This document shows, in pieces, positions 1 through 5,242 of a DNA stretch of 5,242 nucleotides (its first letter is position 1; every line of letters begins with the position of its first letter). Where the stretch lies: the NCBI GenBank assembly GCA_021160565.1, contig JAGHCG010000035.1, positions 1 through 5,242 of the forward strand, read 5' to 3'. This DNA comes from a bacterium. GTDB lineage: Bacteria > Ratteibacteria > UBA8468 > B48-G9 > JAFGKM01. The notes beneath the pieces were generated by a model that was not told the origin of the DNA, did no database searches, and worked only from the letters and a program-made list of their open reading frames with translations. The position numbers were made by a program, and so were the translations under genes.

Positions 1-2
1 AA

Positions 3-80
3 AACAGAGAAAAGATAATAAAAGAATTAAAAAAAGCAAGTGAATATATAACCTTAAAAATGGGAGGGAAAAATGAATAA
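3..80 (+). CDS. 3' end of an upstream gene (C-terminal 25 residues), function unknown
   Basis: The frame starting at base 3 is open from the window edge to a TAA at 78-80 and reads NREKIIKELKKASEYITLKM followed by GGKNE. This is a charged, amphipathic helix-like stretch, as is common at the C-terminus of soluble enzymes. The other two forward frames close at once or soon after (TAA at 16-18, TGA at 41-43). The stop overlaps the next gene's ATG (73-75) by 8 bases, and that gene's Shine-Dalgarno lies inside this frame, a usual arrangement for translational coupling in an operon. Too little protein is visible to assign a family. The AT-rich sequence makes a chance open frame of this length possible, but its position and overlap support a real gene. 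Confidence 0.55.
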   Translation, partial: NREKIIKELKKASEYITLKMGGKNE

Positions 81-2289
81 GAAATTAACAGAAGAAGTAA
101 AAAATTATGCAAGAAAAGTTGGTGCTGATCTCGTTGGGATAGCACCTGTTGAAAGATTTAAAAATGCTCCTCTGAAAATGAGTCCAGAAGGGCTTATGCC
201 TGAAGGTAAAAGTGTAATTGTTGTAGGAATTCATCATTTAGATTGTGCAGTGGAACTTGGTGGTTTTCCAACTCCTCACGATATGGGACCTTATATAACT
301 CAAAGTTCAGCAATGAATCCCATACTTGACAATATCTCTTTCAAAATAGGTAGATTTTTAGAAGATAAAGGATATAAAACAATGCCAGTAGCAGTAACAA
401 ATATGTGGAGATACAGACCTTATAAAGACCTTGATGTTTCTTTCGCTCCTGACCTTGCTCACAGATATGCTGCTGTTGCTGCTGGACTTGGAGAAATTGG
501 TTGGAGCGGCCTTTTCCTGTCTCCTGAGTTTGGACCAAGACAGAGAATAACTTCAATTATAACAGAGGCAGAACTTGTTCCAGACCCTATGTATAGTGGA
601 GAAAGATTGTGTGATAGATGTATGGAATGTGTAAAACACTGCCCCACCGATGCATTCAGAAAAGAGGTAAAGAAAATAAACAAAATTGAAATAGGAGGGA
701 AAATTTTTGAATTTCCTGATACGAACAAATGGAGATGTGCATGGGCTGAAAATTTCGGTTTAAATCTTTCCCTTCCAATTCCAGAAAAAATTGATGAGAA
801 AGTAATTCTTGAAAATCTTGAAAAATATGGAAGAAAAGGTGGAGAAGAAGGGATGTGTCTTAAATACTGTATGGTTCCAAGAAAAAGGTACTATCAACTT
901 GATTTTACAGATGCTCCAAGAAGGAAAAAAGAAATAAAGAAAGGGAAAAAGGAATTAGAAAAGGAAGTTCTGGATATAATAAAGAAAGAATTTATTGATG
1001 TTGTTGCTTTCTCTTCAGTTGAAAAATTTAAAAATTCTGTTCAATTTCACCCTCAATTTCACCTTCCAGATGCAAAAACAGTTATATCTATTGGAATAAA
1101 GGTAGAAAATAATACACCGGAATTAATTTCTTCTGTGAAAAGACGACTTGATCTAACTGCTTTTAAAATTGCTCATCTTCTTGATATTTCCGGTTATTCT
1201 TCAATTACCTCTCCTAATATTCCCCATCTATCAGTGGGACAAAAATTGACAGGGAAAATTGAAAATTATTATTTTTCCACAATTTTAACAAATGCAGAAC
1301 TTTCAGATATTAAATATAATCAATCAATAAAGAGAAAAAAATTGGGAAAAGAGGATATAAGGAAATTCTGTATTAGTGAGGGAGCAGATATTGTTGGATT
1401 TTTTACAGAAAAAAGGTATGAAAATTTTATAAAAAATTTAAGAAATTTCCTTCCAGAAAAATATATAGAAGTTTTAGATACAGGTCCAATTCATGGTCCT
1501 TTTATTCCTGAACTAAAGGAAAAACCCGTTAGAGTAAAAAGATTGAAAGATTATCTTCGTGAAGGAAAATCAGTTATAGCAATAGGACTTCATTTCCCTG
1601 ATGCCTGCCTTGATAATGCAAAAATAACACCAGCAGAAACAGTTGGTCCTTATGCTTATGCTCAATATGAAACAGTTTTTTTATTGAGAGATATTGGACT
1701 TAATGTTGTCAAATTTCTTGAAAAATATGGATATAAAGCAACTCTTACAGAAAGTATTACATCTTTCTATTCTGCTGTGAAAAACTCAAGAGGATATATT
1801 CCTGATATGAGAACTGGCAATTTTGAAGCATTTCTCTCAGGAGCAGGATATATCGGAGATAATGGAGTTTTAATTACAGAGAAATTTGGCCAGAGACAGA
1901 GATTTATTTTTGTTATTACAGATGCAGAATTCAGTGATGACCCTCTTTATAAAGGTAAAAATTATTGTGAAAATTGTTCTCATCCCTGTGTAAAATCATG
2001 CCCAACAGAAGCAATAAAAAACTCAAAAATAGAAATTAAAATAGAAGGTAAAAATTTTTCTTTTCCTGAAATTGATTATTTTGCATGTGATTGGGCAAAA
2101 AGATACTGTCTTGCTGGAAAAGAAGGTCCTTCTTATTATGGAGTTGATACTGATATTCCTCTTCCTGAAAATAAAAGGAAAGAAAAACTTATTGAGAATT
2201 TAAGAAAAGTTAAGTGGGGAGTTCAAAAATTACATTTAAATATTTGTGAGGAATGTATAAGAAGTTGTCCATTTAAAGGAAAAAGATGA
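73..2289 (+). CDS. Three-module QueG/reductive dehalogenase-like iron-sulfur protein (738 aa)
   Basis: Predicted cytoplasmic reductase-like protein; substrate unknown. Seen: ATG at 73 with GGAGG at 63-67, five bases upstream. Module 1 (about residues 1-285) has GADLVGIAPVERF at 17-29, AGLGEIG at 137-143, PEFGPRQR at 151-158, cluster cysteines C180, C183, C186 and C190, a lone C222 in a W-x-C-x-W-A context, and C262/C266. Module 2 (about 288-415) keeps the fold landmarks (LPDAKTVISIGI, a helix ending in SGY, a strand near FSTILTNAEL) but has no cysteine and no AGLGEIG loop. Module 3 (about 424-738) repeats the whole plan: GADIVGF, SGAGYIGDNG at 589-598, FGQRQR at 605-610, C632, C635, C639, C643, C672, and a terminal CEECIRSCP (C725, C728, C732). 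QueG and related proteins bind a corrinoid beside two [4Fe-4S] clusters; cofactor binding here is inferred from that family. A Lys-rich linker (about 284-298) joins modules 1 and 2. No signal peptide or membrane helix. It is much longer than single-module relatives and heads the run of paralogs, with 23 bases to the next gene. Internal duplication is strongly supported; the function is not. Confidence 0.93.
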   Translation: MNKKLTEEVKNYARKVGADLVGIAPVERFKNAPLKMSPEGLMPEGKSVIVVGIHHLDCAVELGGFPTPHDMGPYITQSSAMNPILDNISFKIGRFLEDKGYKTMPVAVTNMWRYRPYKDLDVSFAPDLAHRYAAVAAGLGEIGWSGLFLSPEFGPRQRITSIITEAELVPDPMYSGERLCDRCMECVKHCPTDAFRKEVKKINKIEIGGKIFEFPDTNKWRCAWAENFGLNLSLPIPEKIDEKVILENLEKYGRKGGEEGMCLKYCMVPRKRYYQLDFTDAPRRKKEIKKGKKELEKEVLDIIKKEFIDVVAFSSVEKFKNSVQFHPQFHLPDAKTVISIGIKVENNTPELISSVKRRLDLTAFKIAHLLDISGYSSITSPNIPHLSVGQKLTGKIENYYFSTILTNAELSDIKYNQSIKRKKLGKEDIRKFCISEGADIVGFFTEKRYENFIKNLRNFLPEKYIEVLDTGPIHGPFIPELKEKPVRVKRLKDYLREGKSVIAIGLHFPDACLDNAKITPAETVGPYAYAQYETVFLLRDIGLNVVKFLEKYGYKATLTESITSFYSAVKNSRGYIPDMRTGNFEAFLSGAGYIGDNGVLITEKFGQRQRFIFVITDAEFSDDPLYKGKNYCENCSHPCVKSCPTEAIKNSKIEIKIEGKNFSFPEIDYFACDWAKRYCLAGKEGPSYYGVDTDIPLPENKRKEKLIENLRKVKWGVQKLHLNICEECIRSCPFKGKR

Positions 2290-2300
2290 AATAAGAATAA

Positions 2301-2315
2301 AGGAGGAAAACCGTG
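2301..2315 (+). promoter_or_regulatory. Ribosome binding site that fixes a GTG start
   Basis: AGGAGG at 2301-2306 sits six bases before GTG at 2313-2315. The N-terminus read from this GTG (M-L-T-S-K-K) matches the starts of the next two paralogs (MLTSEK and MLDSKK), which begin with ATG. That agreement decides the start over any internal ATG. Confidence 0.85.
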
Positions 2316-3275
2316 CTAACGAGTAAGAAAGTTAAAGAAGTGGCAAAGAAATTAGGAGCAGACTTTGTTGGAATTGCTTCCATGGACAGATTTGAAGGTG
2401 CACCAAAACAGATGGATCCGAGATATATAAATCCTGATGCAAAGGCATTAATCGTTCTTGGATTTCGTATTCATAGAGGACTTTTAAGAGGAATTGAAGA
2501 GGGAACTTACTTTGGTGGATATACTTCAATGGGATATGGAGGAATAAATATTGTTTTTGCCCCAATTGTTCTAAGACAACTGTGTAATTTTATTGAAGAC
2601 CATGGATATGAAGCAATAGCCTACCCAAATCCTTTAGTTGCAGTTGCAATTGATATTGCAACTGGCAAATTTAAAAAAGGCTGGAGCAGACCTGTTTCTC
2701 CTGAAAAACCATCTCCTGATGTATTCATTCATTTCAGAATAGCAGGATTTTTAGCTGGACTTGGTGAAATTGGAGACAGTAAACTTCTTCTAACTCCTGA
2801 ATTTGGACCAAGACAGAGATTAGCATGCCTTCTCACAGATGCTCCACTTGAGCCAGACCCTATTTATGAAGGGCCTCCTTTATGTGATAGATGTATGTTA
2901 TGTGTAAAAGAATGTTCAGGTAAAGCGATAAGCCCGACAAAAACTGTTAAAGTTAAACTTGCTGGAAGGGAAGTTGAATGGGGAGAACTTGATGTGGTGA
3001 AATGTTGCAACGCATATACTGGAGCAGTTAAAGAAACCAATCCTTTCCTGCCAGAAGATATGCCTGATAAGTTTGAAGAATGGAGCAAATACTATGTTGA
3101 TAGAAGTCCCTATAAAAAAGAATTTGTTAAGTGGAAGGGAGCATATGGGCACAATCCAGGACTTGAAGGTGGACGTGGATGTATTCGTGCCTGTATGATT
3201 CATCTGGAAGAACAGGGAAAATTAAAAAACAAGTTTATAAATCCTTTTAGAAAAAGAAAGCCATGGACGTTATAA
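2313..3275 (+). CDS. QueG-like iron-sulfur protein, single module (320 aa)
   Basis: Soluble iron-sulfur protein of the epoxyqueuosine reductase / reductive dehalogenase-like superfamily; reaction unknown. Seen: GADFVGIASMDRFEGAP from residue 15, a strand PDAKALIVLGFR at 41-52, AGLGEIG at 148-154, PEFGPRQR at 162-169, the cluster motif C191, C194, C197, C201, a C231-C232 pair about 30 residues later, and C290/C294 in GGRGCIRAC. The basic tail ends in PFRKRKPW. The fourth Cys is followed by Ser rather than the usual Pro, and the late motif is CxxxC without the preceding CxxC cysteine of QueG. The adjacent Cys pair is unique to this copy and could supply an extra ligand (inference). There is no signal peptide, so it is probably cytoplasmic. 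It starts with GTG, lies 23 bases after the three-module gene, and is followed by an 81-base gap, the longest in the window. Corrinoid binding is inferred from the family only. Confidence 0.93.
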   Translation: MLTSKKVKEVAKKLGADFVGIASMDRFEGAPKQMDPRYINPDAKALIVLGFRIHRGLLRGIEEGTYFGGYTSMGYGGINIVFAPIVLRQLCNFIEDHGYEAIAYPNPLVAVAIDIATGKFKKGWSRPVSPEKPSPDVFIHFRIAGFLAGLGEIGDSKLLLTPEFGPRQRLACLLTDAPLEPDPIYEGPPLCDRCMLCVKECSGKAISPTKTVKVKLAGREVEWGELDVVKCCNAYTGAVKETNPFLPEDMPDKFEEWSKYYVDRSPYKKEFVKWKGAYGHNPGLEGGRGCIRACMIHLEEQGKLKNKFINPFRKRKPWTL

Positions 3276-3346
3276 AATTTTCTGTAGGATATCAGTTAAG
3301 AGAAGATAAACTTTTCAAAAATATAGAATGGGGAAATAAAAATTAG
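3263..3346 (+). CDS. 27-codon ORF in the gap, possible gene remnant
   Basis: An ATG at 3263, 13 bases inside the end of the preceding gene in another frame, opens a frame to TAG at 3344-3346. It reads MDVIKFSVGYQL, then REDKLFKNIEWGNKN. The start looks like the first beta-strand of a folded enzyme, and from memory resembles N-termini of uncharacterised proteins that begin KFSVGYQ; this has not been checked. No strong Shine-Dalgarno precedes it, only a purine-rich AAAGAAAG. Its stop overlaps the AGGAGG of the next gene. It could be the stub of a mostly deleted gene, a small translated leader that couples the flanking genes, or chance. The gap is long for this operon, which favours a remnant. 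No hairpin or terminator was seen in 3276-3356. Confidence 0.3.
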   Translation: MDVIKFSVGYQLREDKLFKNIEWGNKN

Positions 3347-3359
3347 GAGGGAAGCGATG
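3345..3359 (+). promoter_or_regulatory. Ribosome binding site of the third full gene
   Basis: AGGAGG at 3345-3350 lies six bases before the ATG at 3357. The first two bases of AGGAGG are the last two of the TAG (3344-3346) that ends the 27-codon ORF in the gap. If that ORF is translated, its ribosomes would stop directly on this site. Confidence 0.8.
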
Positions 3360-4361
3360 TTAACATCAGAAAAAATAAAAGAAATGGCAAAAGAAGCAGG
3401 AGCAGATATAGTTGGTATAGCATCAATGGACAGGTTTGAGGGGTTACCGAAAGAGATGGACCCAAGACAGATTTTCCCGGAAGCAAAATCAATGATTGTT
3501 CTCGGATTTCGTATTTTAAGAGGTTGTTTTAGAGGAATAGAAGAAGGAACATGGTTCACTACTTTTTCACTTATGGGATATGGTGGAATAAGATGGGTAT
3601 TTCAACCCATTTGTCTATGGAAGTTTACAAAAATAATTGAAAATGAAGGATATGAAGCAGTCCCTATTGTGGATAATTTTCCCTGGACAAATATAGATAA
3701 TCTTGACCCAGAGTTTATTGGACAGGACTTTATAAATGTAAACAGAACAATGTATGGAGAGATTGAAAAATATAAGGGAAAATGGTCAAAACCTGTATCT
3801 GTTGAAAAACCTGCCCCTGATATATTTGTTCCTATGAAAATATGTGCTTACCTTGCAGGACTTGGAGAGATTGGTTATAGCGGAATGTTTTTAACACCTG
3901 AATTTGGACCAAGGCAGAGATTAGCAGCAATTATAACAGATGCTCCTTTAGAACCAGACCCTTTAGTTGAACCGGGAACAATATGTGACAGATGTATGGA
4001 ATGTGTAAAAGAATGTCCGGCAGGTGCAATTTCAGAGAAAGAAAAAGTTAAAATTAAAATAGCAGGTAAAGAAATAGAATGGGGAAAAGTTGATTTTAGA
4101 AAATGTAGTGTGGCATTTCATGGAGGAACTAAAGAGTTTAATCCTTTTATAGTTACAGAAGAAGATGAAAGAGGATTTAATGAGCAGCCATATACAAAAT
4201 CAATGTTTTATAAATTATCTCCTATTCTTTTTGATAATAGAGGAATTGGAGGAATGAGAGGTTGTCAAATTGCGTGTTTTATTCATCTTGAAGAAAAAGG
4301 GAAAATTAAAAATATATTTAAAAGACCTTTCAGAACGAAAAAACCATGGAAAATGAAATAA
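3357..4361 (+). CDS. QueG-like iron-sulfur protein, single module with longer variable region (334 aa)
   Basis: Paralog of its neighbours and probably a cytoplasmic reductase of unknown substrate. Seen: GADIVGIASMDRFEGLP from residue 15, PEAKSMIVLGFR at 41-52, AGLGEIG at 167-173, PEFGPRQR at 181-188, C210, C213, C216, C220 followed by Pro (CPAGAI), a lone C250 in FRKCSVAF, and C303/C307 in MRGCQIAC, then a basic tail ending KKPWKMK. The segment between the strand-helix core (about residue 105) and PAPD (152-155) is about 15-25 residues longer than in the flanking copies. It is rich in aromatic, Asn and acidic residues, so it may shape a different pocket or interface (inference). Like its single-module neighbours it lacks the first cysteine of the QueG second CxxC. 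Thirteen bases separate it from the next gene. Bases 3886-4011 are nearly identical to the matching part of that gene. Confidence 0.93.
   Translation: MLTSEKIKEMAKEAGADIVGIASMDRFEGLPKEMDPRQIFPEAKSMIVLGFRILRGCFRGIEEGTWFTTFSLMGYGGIRWVFQPICLWKFTKIIENEGYEAVPIVDNFPWTNIDNLDPEFIGQDFINVNRTMYGEIEKYKGKWSKPVSVEKPAPDIFVPMKICAYLAGLGEIGYSGMFLTPEFGPRQRLAAIITDAPLEPDPLVEPGTICDRCMECVKECPAGAISEKEKVKIKIAGKEIEWGKVDFRKCSVAFHGGTKEFNPFIVTEEDERGFNEQPYTKSMFYKLSPILFDNRGIGGMRGCQIACFIHLEEKGKIKNIFKRPFRTKKPWKMK
3886..4011. repeat. Near-identical tract shared with the next paralog (copy A)
   Basis: This tract matches 4832-4957 with only three mismatches in 126 bases (at 3953, 3959 and 3962), all in synonymous third positions. 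The exact blocks are 67 bases (3886-3952) and 49 bases (3963-4011). It encodes PEFGPRQR through the first three cluster cysteines. Similarity drops sharply on both sides. A further exact block of 27 bases links 4052-4078 with 5007-5033. Confidence 0.9.
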
Positions 4362-4362
4362 A

Positions 4363-4377
4363 AAGGAGAACCAAATG
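4363..4377 (+). promoter_or_regulatory. Ribosome binding site of the fourth full gene
   Basis: AAGGAG at 4363-4368 is six bases before the ATG at 4375. It overlaps the last base of the preceding stop codon region (TAA 4359-4361 is two bases upstream), so the two genes are likely co-translated from one transcript. Confidence 0.75.
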
Positions 4378-5242
4378 CTTGATTCAAAGAAAATAAAAGA
4401 AGCGGCTAAAAGATTTGGTGCAGATATTGTTGGGATAGGTTCAATGGATAGATTTGAAGGAGCACCAAAGCAGTTTGATGTAAGATATATTTTTCCAGAT
4501 GCAAAATCAATAATTGTGATGGGATTTAGACATTTTAGAGGGGTTTTTCGTGGTATAGAAGAAGGGACTTTCTGGACATCTTACTGTTCACTTGGATATG
4601 CTTCTATAAACTTTTTCCACCAACCTTTTGTGTTATGGAATTTATGTAGATTGATTGAAGATGAAGGATATGAAGCAGTTCCTATACCAGGTACTTTTCC
4701 ATGGTGCAACCAAAAGGCCTCTCCTGGATTTAGTAAACCTGTTTTACCTGAAGTTCCACACCCAAATGTTTTTATGCATATAAGAATTGCAGCATACATT
4801 GCAGGACTTGGGGAAATTGGATGGAGTAAGGTGTTTTTAACACCTGAATTTGGACCAAGGCAGAGATTAGCAGCAATTATAACAGATGCTCCTTTAGAGC
4901 CAGATCCGTTAGTTGAACCGGGAACAATATGTGACAGATGTATGGAATGTGTAAAAGCATGTAGTGTGGGTGCAATACCACATGTAAAAGAAAATAAAGT
5001 TGTAAGAATTAAAATAGCAGGTAAAGAAATAGAGTGGGCAGATATTGATATTAAAAAGTGCACAGTTGGTTTTATGTATCCTCCTAAAAAATATAATCCA
5101 TTTATAGTAACTGAAGAAGACGAAAGGATGTTTGATATAGAAACGGGATATAAAGCTCAGAAATATAAGGTTCCTCCAATGTATTTTTATGCAAGAGCAC
5201 TTGAAGGAGCAAGAGGTTGTATAAGAGCATGTATGATACACC
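4375..5242 (+). CDS. QueG-like iron-sulfur protein, single module, 3' end outside window (at least 289 aa)
   Basis: An open frame from ATG 4375 runs to the window edge without a stop, so the gene is cut. The N-terminus (MLDSKKIKEAAKRFGAD, then IVGIGSMDRFEGAP) lines up with the two preceding paralogs. Seen: PDAKSIIVMGFR at 41-52, AGLGEIG at 143-149, PEFGPRQR at 157-164, C186, C189, C192, C196, a lone C229 in IKKCTVGF, and C282/C286 in GARGCIRAC just before the edge. By comparison with its paralogs only about 25-35 residues are missing. The fourth cluster Cys is followed by Ser, not Pro, as in the second gene. The variable region (about 105-130) is the shortest of the set. It is probably cytoplasmic, with an iron-sulfur and corrinoid-type role inferred from the family; the substrate is unknown. 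It shares a nearly identical DNA tract with the preceding gene. Confidence 0.92.
   Translation, partial: MLDSKKIKEAAKRFGADIVGIGSMDRFEGAPKQFDVRYIFPDAKSIIVMGFRHFRGVFRGIEEGTFWTSYCSLGYASINFFHQPFVLWNLCRLIEDEGYEAVPIPGTFPWCNQKASPGFSKPVLPEVPHPNVFMHIRIAAYIAGLGEIGWSKVFLTPEFGPRQRLAAIITDAPLEPDPLVEPGTICDRCMECVKACSVGAIPHVKENKVVRIKIAGKEIEWADIDIKKCTVGFMYPPKKYNPFIVTEEDERMFDIETGYKAQKYKVPPMYFYARALEGARGCIRACMIH
4832..4957. repeat. Near-identical tract shared with the preceding paralog (copy B)
   Basis: Partner of the tract at 3886-4011, at a constant offset of 946 bases and in the same reading frame. The surrounding gene is clearly diverged from its neighbour, including the codons immediately upstream (GWSKV against GYSGM) and downstream (ACSVGAI against ECPAGAI). 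Such a patch is expected from recent gene conversion between tandem copies. Confidence 0.9.

Noticed and set aside
2916..3203. Minus-strand open frames of 70-110 codons under the four genes (for example 459-728, 2864-3088, 2916-3203, 3296-3559, 4909-5241)
   Set aside because: All are antisense to well-supported coding regions. The low-complexity Ser/Thr/Phe-rich translations are shadows, with no domain signal.
3276..3356. Terminator or promoter in the 81-base gap
   Set aside because: No GC-rich hairpin followed by a T run and no convincing -35/-10 pair. AT-rich sequence gives many weak -10 look-alikes.
4581..5063. 160-codon open frame on the minus strand
   Set aside because: It lies entirely antisense to the fourth QueG-like gene, whose frame has clear conserved motifs. 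Its composition is what the reverse complement of AT-rich coding DNA gives, and it has no recognisable domain.
73..5242. Naming the genes queG (tRNA epoxyqueuosine reductase)
   Set aside because: The cofactor motifs are shared, but there are four copies in a row, the late CxxC cysteine is mostly missing, and no C-terminal extension typical of many QueG proteins is present. A superfamily-level call is all the sequence supports.
73..5242. Respiratory reductive dehalogenase operon (rdhA/rdhB)
   Set aside because: No twin-arginine signal peptide at any N-terminus and no small membrane-anchor gene next to any copy.
1..5242. CRISPR array, tRNA, rRNA, insertion sequence or attachment site
   Set aside because: No short regularly spaced repeats, cloverleaf-like segments, transposase fragments or terminal inverted repeats were seen. 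The only repeats are the coding similarities between paralogs.

Overview
The window is a tightly packed, single-strand (+) operon segment in AT-rich DNA (roughly one-third G+C by eye). Ile is often ATA, Arg is mostly AGA, Lys is abundant, and the Shine-Dalgarno sites are strong. Four complete or nearly complete genes lie in a row, and all encode the same kind of protein: a cytoplasmic iron-sulfur protein of the QueG (epoxyqueuosine reductase) / reductive dehalogenase-like superfamily. The markers are an N-terminal GAD-[IFL]-VGI start, a Gly-rich AGLGEIG loop, a PEFGPRQR motif, a ferredoxin CxxCxxCxxxC motif, then a lone Cys and a late CxxxC. There is no twin-arginine signal peptide and no membrane segment, so these do not look like respiratory (exported) reductive dehalogenases. 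They also lack the full QueG architecture. The organism is probably a strict anaerobe, perhaps an uncultivated candidate-phylum bacterium. That is inferred from base composition and gene content only; no taxonomic marker is present.

Layout: bases 3-80 hold the last 25 codons of an upstream gene that overlaps the next one by 8 bases. Bases 73-2289 encode a 738-residue protein made of three related modules: a complete N-terminal one, a shrunken cysteine-free middle one and a complete C-terminal one. Bases 2313-3275 (GTG start), 3357-4361 and 4375-end (cut by the window edge) encode single-module paralogs of 320, 334 and at least 289 residues. The 81-base gap between the second and third genes is the only real gap. 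It carries a 27-codon ORF that may be the stub of a lost gene. No terminator or promoter is visible between genes, and every full gene has a good ribosome binding site.

Working together: in QueG and reductive dehalogenases this fold holds a corrinoid next to two [4Fe-4S] clusters, which pass electrons to the cobalt for a reductive reaction. Four tandem copies with divergent middle sections and conserved cofactor sections suggest a set of related reductases of different specificity, or subunits of one complex. The substrate is unknown. Two further points stand out. All modules except the last one in the first gene lack one of the eight cluster cysteines of QueG. The third and fourth genes share a 126-base tract that is almost identical, while the sequence on either side of it is clearly diverged, as expected from gene conversion.
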